From: Armatimonadota bacterium
Lineage (GTDB): Bacteria; Armatimonadota; DTGP01; JAKQQT01
Length of the DNA: 64,000 nucleotides
Direction of reading: 5' to 3'
Assembly: GCA_036504095.1 (NCBI GenBank)
Contig: DASXVS010000071.1
Span: forward strand, 308,966-372,965
In this document: positions 36,048-45,123 of the stretch, in pieces
How the letters are laid out: each line of letters begins with the position of its first letter
How positions within the stretch are numbered: position 1 is the first letter of the stretch
The notes under the pieces: model-generated
Told to the model about the DNA's origin: nothing
What the model saw: the letters and a program-made list of their open reading frames with translations, nothing else
The model's database searches: none
Position numbers and translations under genes: made by a program

Positions 36048-37241
36048 TCATACAACCAGGGCTTCATCCAGCGTTTCCGCCGACGCCGGAAGAATGCTCT
36101 CAACGATTGACGCCGCGATCTCCTCCGCCCCATCGGGTTCAACGTCGGACACGGCATCCACCACGTCCGTATCACCGGCATCCTGCGCGTTTTCGCGCGC
36201 CTGGAGTTCCTCCAACTGCGCTTCTGAGCGGATGTCTATGCGCCAGCCTGTCAAACGGGCAGCGAGGCGCACGTTCTGGCCTTCTTTGCCAATCGCGAGG
36301 CTCAGTTGATTGTCCGGCGCGATGACCAGGGCGCTCTTGGCATCCTCATTCACGCGCACGTTAACGGCCTTGGCCGGGCTGAGCGCGGCCGCGATGTACG
36401 TGGCGTCGTCGTCGCTCCAACGAACGATATCGATCTTTTCGCCGTAGAGCTCCGAGACCACGTTCTGCACCCGCGATCCGCGGTGCCCCACGCACGCGCC
36501 GACAGGGTCGACCTTGGACTCGTTGCTGTGAACGGCGATCTTGCTCCTGGCGCCAGGTTCACGCGCGACGGATTTGATCTCGACAACGCCGTCTGCGATC
36601 TCCGGCACTTCAAGTTCAAACAGTCGGCGGATCAGGCTCGGATGGCTGCGGCTGACGATGATCTGCGGCCCCTTGTTGGTCTTGCGGGCCTCCAGCACAT
36701 ACACCTTGATCCGTTCGCCGAACCGGTATGCCTCGCCGTGCACCTGTTCGCTGGCCGGGAGGATAGCCTCGATTTTGCCTAGCGAAATGTACACCGAACG
36801 CTGCTCGCGGCGCGAGACCGTCCCGGTGATGACATTGTTGACTTTGTCGACATACTCTTCAAGGACCTTGTCGCGCTCGGCTTCCCGGATGCGCTGCATT
36901 ACCACCTGTTTGGCGGTCTGCGCGGCGATGCGGCCGAAGTTCTCTGGAGTGACTTCGAACTGAACGTAGTCGCCAACTTCCAGCTCGGGGTCGAGCTTCT
37001 GCGCTTCCGCAAGGCTGATCTGAATGTGCGGCTGGGGGTCGGCTTCCACCACTTCCTGGCGGGCGTACACACGGAACTCGGCGCGATGGGAGTCGATCTC
37101 AACCTCGATCTCTCCCTGCACTCCGTAGTGCTTCTTATAGGCGGAGACGAGGGCCATCTTGACCAACTCCAGCAAGGCGTCTGCGGAAATCTCTTTCTCG
37201 CGTTCCAACTGCTTCAAGGCATCCAGAAAGTCGCCGCCCAT
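36048..37241 (-). CDS. nusA: Transcription termination/antitermination protein NusA
   Basis: 397 residues: N-terminal RNA polymerase-binding domain (FLDALKQLEREKEISADALLELVKMALV), an S1 domain (NVITGTVSRREQRSVYISLG), then KH domains (VGACVGHRGSRVQNVVSEL and LAIGKEGQNVRLAARLTGW). The acidic C-terminal repeats of E. coli are absent, as in most phyla. AAGGAGA precedes the ATG. It is the first gene of an operon of eight, with a 116-nt leader containing two hairpins. Confidence 0.96.
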   Translation of the reverse strand: MGGDFLDALKQLEREKEISADALLELVKMALVSAYKKHYGVQGEIEVEIDSHRAEFRVYARQEVVEADPQPHIQISLAEAQKLDPELEVGDYVQFEVTPENFGRIAAQTAKQVVMQRIREAERDKVLEEYVDKVNNVITGTVSRREQRSVYISLGKIEAILPASEQVHGEAYRFGERIKVYVLEARKTNKGPQIIVSRSHPSLIRRLFELEVPEIADGVVEIKSVAREPGARSKIAVHSNESKVDPVGACVGHRGSRVQNVVSELYGEKIDIVRWSDDDATYIAAALSPAKAVNVRVNEDAKSALVIAPDNQLSLAIGKEGQNVRLAARLTGWRIDIRSEAQLEELQARENAQDAGDTDVVDAVSDVEPDGAEEIAASIVESILPASAETLDEALVV

Positions 37242-37273
37242 ATGAGTTCTCCTTTATTCCGTTCTTGAATGGT

Positions 37274-37292
37274 GATGCCGGCCGCCGGCATC
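37274..37292 (-). promoter_or_regulatory. Leader hairpin of the nusA operon
   Basis: GATGCCGG and CCGGCATC pair around a CCG loop. A second stem (CGGAGTG/CACTCCG, about 37313-37336) lies further upstream in the same leader. NusA autoregulation at leader structures is known in E. coli; here it is only a possibility. Confidence 0.35.
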
Positions 37293-37363
37293 GTGCATAT
37301 GCCAAAAGACACGGAGTGAGCCGAGGCCCACTCCGGAGTCGCTCGATAATTGAACTGTAATTA

Positions 37364-37392
37364 AGTATACCACCCCTCCGGGGGCATTGCAA
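37364..37392 (-). promoter_or_regulatory. Strong sigma70-type promoter of the nusA operon
   Basis: TTGCAA (37387-37392) and TATACT (37364-37369) are separated by exactly 17 nt, with an extended TG before the -10 hexamer. Transcription should begin near 37357 and run through nusA to ribF, about 7.3 kb. Confidence 0.75.
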
Positions 37393-37450
37393 TACGAGGC
37401 GCACACCGGATTACCTACCCGGCGCGCCCCGGATACCCGATAATAGCACT

Positions 37451-38413
37451 GTGAAACAGCACCACACTGCAGTTGTGCCGGCGTCTCCCTCGGCGCCGCT
37501 TCGAGACGTCGACTTCCTGGTGGACACACTGGTCGCCGGGCAGTTGAGCGAGAACACGCGAAGGGCCTACCAGCGGGATATCCTGGATTTCCTCGCATTC
37601 ACCCGTGTCACTCAACCGGACGCCCTGAAATCCGTGACAGTCGGCCAGGTGGAGCACTATCGCAACGCCCTGATGAAGAAAGGCGCCGCGAAGGCGACCG
37701 TGAACCGCAAACTCAGCGTGGTTCGGCATCTGTTTGAACGTGCGATCGGCGAGGGCTGGGCCGATCGAAACCCCGCCACGCGGGTGCGGGGTCTTAAGGC
37801 CGATATGGAGTCGCCCACTTCCGGCCTGTCCCTGCGCCAGGCCCGGGAGCTTCTGGCCAGCATCGACACGGATGACGTCAGGGGACGTCGCGACCACTGC
37901 CTCCTCCTGTTGATGCTGCGTACCGGCATACGCCGCTCCGAGGTGTCCGGCATACTGCTCGGCGATTTTGCCCAGCGCGAAGGGCACGAAACCCTGACCG
38001 TTCGGGGCAAGGGGAACAAGGTTCGGGTGGTCAAGGTCGCCCCGGACGTGTTGCGAACGTGCCGCGAATGGGTCGCCGCGTCAAGGCGAACGTGGACTCC
38101 TAAAGAACCGCTGTTTGTGGCCCTCCGCAAGACGGCGGCCGGCTATAAGCCGGCGGCCACCACCCCGTTGACCGTGGACTCCATCTGGAAGATCGTGCTG
38201 AGGCGCGTGGATGACGCCGGCCTGACCGCCCACATCACCCCCCACAGCCTGCGCCATACCTTCGTGACACTGGCCCTCGAGGGCGGGGCTCCTCTTCACA
38301 AGGTTCAGTACGCCGCCGGCCACGCCGATCCCCGCACCACGGAGCGTTACCACCGCCAGAAGGAAAACCTCGATGACAACGCGGTCGACTACGTGCGGCT
38401 GGGCGCAAAATGA
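37451..38413 (+). CDS. Tyrosine recombinase (XerC/XerD family)
   Basis: 320-residue tyrosine recombinase with an N-terminal SAM-like core-binding domain (ENTRRAYQRDILDFLAF) and a catalytic domain with the full set: Arg161 (TGIRRSE), Lys187 (GKGNK), His265 and Arg268 (PHSLRHTF), His291 (AGHADPRTTERY) and nucleophile Tyr300. Length and motif spacing match XerC/XerD that resolve chromosome dimers, but no dif site was identified here. The start is GTG without a visible Shine-Dalgarno. It is divergent from nusA, in the place where rimP is often found upstream of nusA. Confidence 0.88.
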   Translation: MKQHHTAVVPASPSAPLRDVDFLVDTLVAGQLSENTRRAYQRDILDFLAFTRVTQPDALKSVTVGQVEHYRNALMKKGAAKATVNRKLSVVRHLFERAIGEGWADRNPATRVRGLKADMESPTSGLSLRQARELLASIDTDDVRGRRDHCLLLLMLRTGIRRSEVSGILLGDFAQREGHETLTVRGKGNKVRVVKVAPDVLRTCREWVAASRRTWTPKEPLFVALRKTAAGYKPAATTPLTVDSIWKIVLRRVDDAGLTAHITPHSLRHTFVTLALEGGAPLHKVQYAAGHADPRTTERYHRQKENLDDNAVDYVRLGAK

Positions 38414-38544
38414 ACGGCGTCCGGCGCCGAGTGTGCCAGACGTCGGCGGCGGATGAAGCCGGTGTGTGAGTGCAAAACCTGGCCCCGGGGCGCGGCGTTA
38501 ACCAGCCCTCGTGGTGATCCGCACCCCAAATCCTTGAAATGCCG

Positions 38545-38573
38545 CCCTAATCCCTCAACCCTCAACACTCTGC
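38545..38573. repeat. Heptamer run (CCTCAAC family) upstream of the GH31 genes
   Basis: CCCTAAT, CCCTCAA, CCCTCAA and CACTCTG-like units in a row between the recombinase and the GH31 operon. On the opposite strand the unit is GGGTTGA, related to the GGGCTGA units at 12.2 kb. Only one arm is seen. Confidence 0.5.
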
Positions 38574-38588
38574 CCGATTAATCCTCCC

Positions 38589-38616
38589 TTGTTTGCCGAT
38601 ACTCAACTTATATAGA
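38589..38616 (+). promoter_or_regulatory. Promoter of the GH31 operon
   Basis: TTGTTT and TATAGA are separated by 16 nt, about 57 nt before the first GH31 start codon. A purine-rich GGAGGAGG lies near that start. Confidence 0.5.
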
Positions 38617-38672
38617 CTTGAATACGTATTCGCGCGCATCGAGGCGCCTGGTTTGGAGGAGGTTCGCTCTGT

Positions 38673-40949
38673 ATGGATTCCCACGCGGCAGTGCTGGCTC
38701 TGGGAGCGGTCGAGCAGTTTCAGCGAGACGCGTTCGGCATCACCCTCAAGGTGGAGAACGGCGTCGGCCGCATCTTCGTCTTAGCGGACGGCCTCGTCCG
38801 AGTCCGATTCGTGCGAAACGGCCAGGCTGAAGCAGACTTTTCGTACGCCGTGGTCAAAGCGGATTGGCCCCCGGCCGGCTTCGAGTTCTGCGATTCAGAT
38901 TCCGTGCTCCGGATCTCGTCCCCTGCTCTCTCTGTCAGCATCCGCAAGTCGGATGGCGCCATCACCGTGCGCTCGGCTTCCGGGATGGCCCTCCTCGAAG
39001 AAGTGCACGTGTCCTGGAACGGCGACGTAGTGCGCCTCGCGTGGGGGACACCGGGAGATCGCGAGGTCTTTGGCTGTGGCGAGAAAGCCGGCCCGCTGGA
39101 TCGCCGCGGCGCCCCAATGCGGATGTGGAACGCCGACCGTTACGCCTTCTCAACCGGCACCGATCCTCTTTACCACTGCATCCCCTTCTGCCTCGCCCTC
39201 GATGGGGGCGAAGCGCACGGCCTCTTTGTTGACAACACGTTTGAGCAGAGATGGGATCTCGGGTGCCCCGGCGAAACGGAGGCGTCCGTCGAATGTGACG
39301 GCGGCGCGGCGGATTTCTACGTGTTCGCGGGACCCACGCCGGCAGAAGTGCTCTCGCGGTACACGGAGCTCACCGGACGGGTACCGCTGCCCCCATTGTG
39401 GGTTGTCGGGTATCAACAGTCGCGTTACGCCTATTACCCCGAATCACAACTGCTCGGGGTGGCCGCGGAGTTCAGGCGTCGGAACATCCCTTGCGACGTT
39501 CTGTATCTCGATGTGCTGTATATGGATCGCTACAAGAACTTCACCTGGGATGCGACGCGCTTTCCGGACCCTCGCAGGATGATCTCGGATCTCAAGGCGG
39601 ATGGTTTCCAGACGGTGGTGATCCTGGACCCCGGCGTCAAGGTGGAAGAGGGTTACGAACCATTCGAGCAATTGCGCGCTGCCGGATTCTACGCCAGGAA
39701 CCCGGACGGCTCGCCATTTGTGGGCAAGGAGTGGCCGGGAGAGTGCATTTTCCCCGATTTCACCGATGCCCAATGCCGCGCGTGGTGGGGAACCATGTGT
39801 AAGGGCCTCACGGACGACGGCGTCGCCGGTTTGTGGAACGACATGAACGAACCGGAGGTTATGGATACCGATTCGCATACGATGCCCCTCGACGTTCGGC
39901 AGGCCGGAGATGGCATCGTGCCGGGAGAGCACAAGCGTCACCACAACGTGTATGGCATGCAGATGGGCCGCGCAACGTACGACGGCCTCCGAACCCTTCG
40001 CCCCGAGGAACGCGCCTTCGTGCTCGCGCGCGCTGGATTCGCCGGCGGCCAGCGATATGCGGCCACATGGACGGGCGATAACGTCTCCAGTTGGGAGCAC
40101 CTCCGGCTGGGAATCCCGATGACCTTGAACCTCGGATTGAGCGGCCAGGCGATCAGCGGCCCGGACGTCGGCGGGTTTTCCAGCGAGGCGTCCGCGGAGA
40201 TGTTCGGCCGCTGGCTCCAGGCGAATATCCTCTTCCCCTTCTGCCGCGTCCACAGCGCCAAGGCCGACTCGGACACTCCGATGGCGGAAGGCAAGAATCC
40301 GCAGGAGCCGTGGACGTTCGGCGGCGACTGGGAGGCTACCAACCGGCGGTATATCGAGTTGCGCTATCGCCTGCTCCCATACCTGTACACGGTCTTTGAG
40401 GAGATGACCCGCACCGGCGCGCCCATAGTCCGGCCCCTCTTCTTCGAGTATCCTGACGATCCTCAGTGCCGCAATCGTGACTACCAGTACCTCGTCGGCC
40501 GCGATATCATGTGCGCCCCCGTTGTTGAGGACGGCGCCCGCACGAAGACGCTGTATCTGCCCGAAGGCGACTGGTATGACTTCCGGACCAACGAACGCTT
40601 GAAAGGCGGGCGCGAAATCACGGTCGAGGCGCCGGTCGAACACCTGCCAATGTACATTCGGGCGGGTGCGGCCCTTCCGATGCAGGCGATTGTTCAGCAT
40701 ACCGGCCAGTGCGATTCCGTCCCGATTGAGTGGGTTGCCTGGCCCGATGCCGATGGCTGTGCGGACGGCGTGGTCTATGAGGACGATGGAAGATCGATGG
40801 AATACGCTCACGGCGCTTTTCGACGGACCTCTGTGAAGATACGCCAGGGCGAAGACGGTGAGGTCATCGAGGCGCACTCTATCGGAGACTATGTGAGCCC
40901 GCGCCCGTCGTTTGTCGTGCGGACGGTCCAGCCGGGGTTGAACGGGTAA
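38673..40949 (+). CDS. Glycoside hydrolase family 31 alpha-glucosidase-like enzyme, copy 1
   Basis: 758 residues without a signal peptide, so probably cytoplasmic. It has the galactose-mutarotase-like N-terminal domain, the (beta/alpha)8 barrel with VGYQQSRYAYYPESQLL, the nucleophile motif GLWNDMNEP (Asp390) and the acid/base motif ATWTGDNVSSW (Asp469), and a C-terminal beta domain. GH31 members act on alpha-glucosides or alpha-xylosides. The specificity is not readable here. It ends TAATG, overlapping the start of a second GH31 gene by one base, so the two arose by tandem duplication. Confidence 0.94.
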   Translation: MDSHAAVLALGAVEQFQRDAFGITLKVENGVGRIFVLADGLVRVRFVRNGQAEADFSYAVVKADWPPAGFEFCDSDSVLRISSPALSVSIRKSDGAITVRSASGMALLEEVHVSWNGDVVRLAWGTPGDREVFGCGEKAGPLDRRGAPMRMWNADRYAFSTGTDPLYHCIPFCLALDGGEAHGLFVDNTFEQRWDLGCPGETEASVECDGGAADFYVFAGPTPAEVLSRYTELTGRVPLPPLWVVGYQQSRYAYYPESQLLGVAAEFRRRNIPCDVLYLDVLYMDRYKNFTWDATRFPDPRRMISDLKADGFQTVVILDPGVKVEEGYEPFEQLRAAGFYARNPDGSPFVGKEWPGECIFPDFTDAQCRAWWGTMCKGLTDDGVAGLWNDMNEPEVMDTDSHTMPLDVRQAGDGIVPGEHKRHHNVYGMQMGRATYDGLRTLRPEERAFVLARAGFAGGQRYAATWTGDNVSSWEHLRLGIPMTLNLGLSGQAISGPDVGGFSSEASAEMFGRWLQANILFPFCRVHSAKADSDTPMAEGKNPQEPWTFGGDWEATNRRYIELRYRLLPYLYTVFEEMTRTGAPIVRPLFFEYPDDPQCRNRDYQYLVGRDIMCAPVVEDGARTKTLYLPEGDWYDFRTNERLKGGREITVEAPVEHLPMYIRAGAALPMQAIVQHTGQCDSVPIEWVAWPDADGCADGVVYEDDGRSMEYAHGAFRRTSVKIRQGEDGEVIEAHSIGDYVSPRPSFVVRTVQPGLNG

Positions 40950-43228
40950 TGCCGGGCACGCACGGGGATAGTCTCCCGATTGGCGCGGCGATACGGGCGG
41001 AGCCCGGCGCCGACGGCCTGACGGTCTTCACGAAGAACGGTACGGTCGCGGTCACATTCATATCGGATGATGTCGTGCGCATCCGTGTTCTCCGTGAGGG
41101 GCAGTCTGAGCCGGACGCATCCTGGGCGATTCTCCCGCGCGAGGGGGCCGGGACGAAAGTGCTTGTTGAGGACGACGCGGACTCCCTGACTGTCCGCTCC
41201 TCCTTCCTGTCGGTTCGGATCGCGCGCTCCGGCGGCTCGGTCACCGTGGCCTCCGGCGTCCACATTCTACTCGAGGCGGCCGCATTTTCATGGGAGTCTG
41301 GAAAGCCTGTCCTTCGCTGGACCCAGCCGGCCGAACGCAATTACTACGGATGCGGCGAGAAGTCCGGGCCGTTGGAGCGACGCGGTGCGCCGATGGCCTT
41401 CTGGAACGCCGAGGAATGTGGCTACGCGCCGGGCTTCGACCCGATGTACCACAGCATCCCGTTCACGCTGGCGATGGATGGTCCCCTCGCCCATGGCTTA
41501 TTCGTGGACAATACCTTTCGGCAGGATTGGCGTCTGGGCGAACTGGGGGACACACAGGCGAGCATTCAGGTTGAAGGTGGGGCGCTCGATCTCTATCTGA
41601 TCGCCACTGGCGAACCGAAGTCGGTTCTCACACGCTGGACCGACCTGGTGGGGCGCTGTCCCCTGCCCCCGCTCTGGGCGCTCGGGTACCACCAGTCCCG
41701 ATGGAGTTACTACCCGGAGAGCGCCGTCCGCGAATTGGCCGCGAATTTCCGCTCCCGCAACATTCCCTGTGACGTCATCTGGTTCGATATCGACTACATG
41801 GAGGACTACAAGGACTTCACGTGGCATCCGACCCGATTCCCCGACCCGGCGAAACTTCTATCCGATCTGAAGGCGGACGGATTCCGTTCGGTCGTCATGC
41901 TCGATCCGGGCGTCAAGGTTCAGAGGGGGTACGCGGTTTACGATTCACTCCTCGCAACCGGGCTCTTCGTGCGCAACGCCGATGGCACACCGTTCGTCGG
42001 CTCTGTCTGGCCCGGGCCGTGCCTGTTCCCGGATTTCACGAATCCCGCGACCCGCGCGTGGTGGGGCGAACAGTTTCCCTCCCTGCTTGCGTATGGCATA
42101 GACGGCTTCTGGAACGATATGAATGAACCGGCGGTGTTCGATTCGGACACCCATACGATGCCGGACGATGTCGTTTTCGATGGCGACGGGTTCCCGGACA
42201 CGCACCTTCGGTACCACAACGTTTACGCGATGGATATGGTGCGCGCCACGAGCGAGGCGCTCGCGAAATACCGTTCCGAGGAGCGATCGTTTGTGCTCAC
42301 ACGGGCCGGCTATGCCGGCGCCCATCGCTTCGCCGCCACCTGGACGGGCGACAATCGGTCCGATTGGCCGAGCCTGGCGATCAGCCTCCCGATGATCATG
42401 AATCTCGGGATCAGCGGTCACGGGATCAGCGGGCCGGATATCGGCGGTTTCGTCGGCGAGCCGACGCCGGAGCTGTTCGGCCGCTGGCTTCAGGCCAATG
42501 CCCTCTTCCCGTTCTGTCGGGTGCACAGCGCCAAACCAAACTGGGAGGACCCGGATGCGCCGGGCGGAGCGCCCCAGGAACCCTGGGCGTTCGGTGAGGA
42601 TTGGGAGCACATCAACCGGGAATCCATCGGATTGCGCTACCGCCTGCTCCCCTATTTGTACACGCTTGTCGAGGAAATGACACGCACCGGTTTCCCTGTA
42701 ATCCGGCCGCTGCTCCTGGAATACCCGGACGATCCGGATTGTCGGAACCGTGACACCCAGTACCTGGTCGGGCGTGATCTCCTCGTGGCGCCGGTCCTGA
42801 CGGAAGGTGACACCACGCGGACGCTCTATCTTCCCGCCGGCCTCTGGTACGACTTCTGGACGGAGGAGGCCCTTGACGGCGGGCGGGAGATCACCGTGGG
42901 CGCTCCCCTTGATCGCCTCCCCCTTTTCGTCCGGGCCGGCGCAGCCATCCCCACACAGCCATTCGTCCAGCACACTGGCGAGTGTACCGGTGTGCCGATC
43001 GAGTGGCGGGTTTACCTGGGTGATGGCGCCGAGGGAACGCTTTACGAAGACGACGGGCATTCCAGGCGCTATCTTGATGGTGACTTCTCACGGTGTCAAC
43101 TGAACGTGGAAATAAAAGACGGCCAGGCAATCGTCAAGACCGTTTGCTCAGGAACGTTCATCAGCCCTCGCCCCGCGCCGCGGGTGCGGATCATCAACGG
43201 CGCGCTTGTCCGGCGCCCATCTGCGTAG
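40949..43228 (+). CDS. Glycoside hydrolase family 31 alpha-glucosidase-like enzyme, copy 2
   Basis: 759 residues, the same architecture as the gene before it: LGYHQSRWSYYPESAVR, the nucleophile motif GFWNDMNEP (Asp390) and the acid/base motif TWTGDNRSDW (Asp468). Sequence differs throughout, so the pair is old and may have split specificity. It also lacks a signal peptide. The start overlaps the previous stop. It is followed 14 nt later by a TIM-barrel isomerase-like gene. Confidence 0.94.
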   Translation: MPGTHGDSLPIGAAIRAEPGADGLTVFTKNGTVAVTFISDDVVRIRVLREGQSEPDASWAILPREGAGTKVLVEDDADSLTVRSSFLSVRIARSGGSVTVASGVHILLEAAAFSWESGKPVLRWTQPAERNYYGCGEKSGPLERRGAPMAFWNAEECGYAPGFDPMYHSIPFTLAMDGPLAHGLFVDNTFRQDWRLGELGDTQASIQVEGGALDLYLIATGEPKSVLTRWTDLVGRCPLPPLWALGYHQSRWSYYPESAVRELAANFRSRNIPCDVIWFDIDYMEDYKDFTWHPTRFPDPAKLLSDLKADGFRSVVMLDPGVKVQRGYAVYDSLLATGLFVRNADGTPFVGSVWPGPCLFPDFTNPATRAWWGEQFPSLLAYGIDGFWNDMNEPAVFDSDTHTMPDDVVFDGDGFPDTHLRYHNVYAMDMVRATSEALAKYRSEERSFVLTRAGYAGAHRFAATWTGDNRSDWPSLAISLPMIMNLGISGHGISGPDIGGFVGEPTPELFGRWLQANALFPFCRVHSAKPNWEDPDAPGGAPQEPWAFGEDWEHINRESIGLRYRLLPYLYTLVEEMTRTGFPVIRPLLLEYPDDPDCRNRDTQYLVGRDLLVAPVLTEGDTTRTLYLPAGLWYDFWTEEALDGGREITVGAPLDRLPLFVRAGAAIPTQPFVQHTGECTGVPIEWRVYLGDGAEGTLYEDDGHSRRYLDGDFSRCQLNVEIKDGQAIVKTVCSGTFISPRPAPRVRIINGALVRRPSA

Positions 43229-43242
43229 AGGAGCGATCTGGA

Positions 43243-44013
43243 ATGCGATTTGGAGTCTGCGGTGGGATCAGCCGGTTCGACGCGATCAGAGCGGCCGGCG
43301 CAGACTATCTGGAACCGTCCGTCGCCGGCGATGCCCGGCCGGAAGGCGGTGAGAAAGTATGGGCCGAGTGCCTCGCCCGCATCCGCGATACAGGCCTTCG
43401 GGCCGAAGCGTGGAATTGCTGGCTTCCGGGCGACCTCAAGATCGTTGGCCCCGCCGCCGACTGGGACCGCTACCGCCGCTATGTCGATATTGCCATCCCC
43501 CGTGTGCGGGAGGCCGGCGCAGAGGTCATTGTCTTCGGATCCGGCGGCGCGCGGACAGTTCCCGCCGGCTACGAGCACTCCAGAGCCCTCGATGACCTTG
43601 CGCGCGCCCTGAGCATGGCCTGCGCCGGGAACGCCGGCATCGTTTTTGCCGTGGAAGCGCTCGGGACCAGGGAGACCAATTTGATCAATTCGGTCGCGGA
43701 GGCTGCGGCGTTCGTTCGGACCCTGAACCTGCCGTACGTGAAGTGCACCGCCGATCTCTACCACATGAACGAGGTTTCGGAACCGGCTTCCGTGCTGTCT
43801 GATGTCGGCAGGTACCTTGGGCACGCGCATCTGGCTGATTCCGGGCGTGGAGCGCCCGGCACGGGTACGGGCGGCATTGTTCAATTCCTTTCGGAACTGC
43901 GCCGCTCCGGCTACGATGCAAGGGTTTCCATCGAAGCCGACTGGGCCGATTTTGATGCCGAGGTTGCCGGCGCACTTCGCTTTGTCCGCGATGCTTGCAT
44001 CCCTGTACAGTGA
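43243..44013 (+). CDS. Sugar phosphate isomerase/epimerase-like TIM-barrel protein, copy 1
   Basis: 256 residues of the xylose isomerase-like TIM-barrel family. RFGVCGGISRFDAIRAAGADYLEPSVAG opens the barrel. VFAVEALG (Glu), YVKCTADLYHM (Asp, His) and SIEADW are the expected divalent-metal ligands. Such proteins isomerise or epimerise sugars or inositols. GAGGAGC lies about 10 nt before the ATG at 43243. The open frame extends upstream to 43093 inside the GH31 gene and is not used. It probably processes the sugar released by the GH31 pair. Confidence 0.87.
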   Translation: MRFGVCGGISRFDAIRAAGADYLEPSVAGDARPEGGEKVWAECLARIRDTGLRAEAWNCWLPGDLKIVGPAADWDRYRRYVDIAIPRVREAGAEVIVFGSGGARTVPAGYEHSRALDDLARALSMACAGNAGIVFAVEALGTRETNLINSVAEAAAFVRTLNLPYVKCTADLYHMNEVSEPASVLSDVGRYLGHAHLADSGRGAPGTGTGGIVQFLSELRRSGYDARVSIEADWADFDAEVAGALRFVRDACIPVQ

Positions 44014-44100
44014 ATGTGACGGCGCGGCGTTCGGCCTCCCGCTCAACGTCGAACCTCCTTCGACAGCATCCGTAAGAACCCGAAACACAGGAACCAGGAT

Positions 44101-44970
44101 ATGAAACTCCCGTACAAGACCGCGGTCATCTCGGACGAAATCGCGCAGGATGTGACCATCGCGGCGGATACCGCGCGCGAATACGACCTCGACGCCCTGG
44201 AGATCCGCGGCGCATGGGGCAAAGGCCCGCACCAGTTGGACGCCGGCGACATCTCGAAGATCAGGGATATCACCGGCTCACGAGGCCTGGCGGTCTGCAG
44301 CGTTGCCCCCCCATTCTTCAAATGTGACCTCGACGATGCCCAGGCCGCGACGGATCACCTGGAAATCCTGCGCCGTTCCTGTGCGACGGCGCACGCGTTG
44401 GATACGAACCTGGTACGCGGTTTCGCGTTCTTCCGCCGCGGGCCGATGGACCCGGTGAAGGACCGCATCGTCGCCTGCTTGAGGGCGGCCGCCGAAATCG
44501 TAGAAGGCGAAGGCGCCATCCTGGCTTTGGAGAACGAGTACAGTACTTACAACTGCAACGTCGCCCGGACGCTGGAGCTCATCGAGGCCGTAGGCAGCGA
44601 CAGCGTCCAACTCCTCTATGATCCGGGAAACGACGTACACGACGAAGAGGGTGAGGTCGCCTGGCCCGATTCCTACAACCTGGCGATCGGCAAGATGGTC
44701 CACATGCACCTCAAGGACCCCAAACGGAACGCGGACGGCACGGTGACCACGCTCGCCATCGGCGACGGCGATATTCACGCAAGGGAGATGCTCGCGGCGC
44801 TTGCGGGGAGCGGGTACACCGGCTACGTCTCACTGGAGACGCATTACCGGCGTGAGCCCCTGAGCCATGAACTCACTCGCCTTCCTTCAGGCGATGACTT
44901 TTCCGCCGGCGGCTGGGTGGCCAGTCGGGAGTGCCTGGACAGGTGGTTCGAAATCGCCCGGACGGTCTAG
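44101..44970 (+). CDS. Sugar phosphate isomerase/epimerase-like TIM-barrel protein, copy 2
   Basis: 289 residues of the same superfamily as the preceding gene, with ILALENEY (Glu), LLYDPGNDV (Asp) and MVHMHLKDP (His) and then YTGYVSLETHY near the end as metal and substrate ligands. Sequence similarity to the other copy is low, so they probably act on different substrates. AGGA lies just before the ATG. It closes the putative GH31 operon. Confidence 0.87.
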   Translation: MKLPYKTAVISDEIAQDVTIAADTAREYDLDALEIRGAWGKGPHQLDAGDISKIRDITGSRGLAVCSVAPPFFKCDLDDAQAATDHLEILRRSCATAHALDTNLVRGFAFFRRGPMDPVKDRIVACLRAAAEIVEGEGAILALENEYSTYNCNVARTLELIEAVGSDSVQLLYDPGNDVHDEEGEVAWPDSYNLAIGKMVHMHLKDPKRNADGTVTTLAIGDGDIHAREMLAALAGSGYTGYVSLETHYRREPLSHELTRLPSGDDFSAGGWVASRECLDRWFEIARTV

Positions 44971-45048
44971 CGGGAGAGGCAATCGCGGCAGGCACTGAGT
45001 CGTAGCCCCGACGGACCGCAACCCGATGCAATCTCACCAAACAAGTGT

Positions 45049-45077
45049 TTGACACGCGTGGCAATATGTGATAACAT
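45049..45077 (+). promoter_or_regulatory. lexA promoter
   Basis: TTGACA (45049-45054) is a perfect -35, and TAACAT follows after 17 nt (45072-45077). Transcription should begin near 45084, right next to the LexA operator. Confidence 0.65.
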
Positions 45078-45090
45078 TACTCCAATAGCG

Positions 45091-45104
45091 CGAAAGTATG
45101 TTCG
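45091..45104. promoter_or_regulatory. SOS box (LexA operator) of lexA
   Basis: CGAAAGTATGTTCG fits the Gram-positive LexA consensus CGAAC-RNRY-GTTYG at every position but one (A for C at position 5). The palindrome extends outward as GCGCGAA...TTCGCGC (45088-45107). It sits at the predicted transcription start, so LexA would repress its own gene. No second site of this quality was noticed in the window. Confidence 0.85.
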
Positions 45105-45123
45105 CGCCAACAGGAGAGCCACC

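Noticed and set aside
39444..40877. A 477-codon open frame on the - strand inside the first GH31 gene
   Set aside because: The GH31 gene has intact catalytic motifs in the opposite frame. The antisense frame has no recognisable domain.
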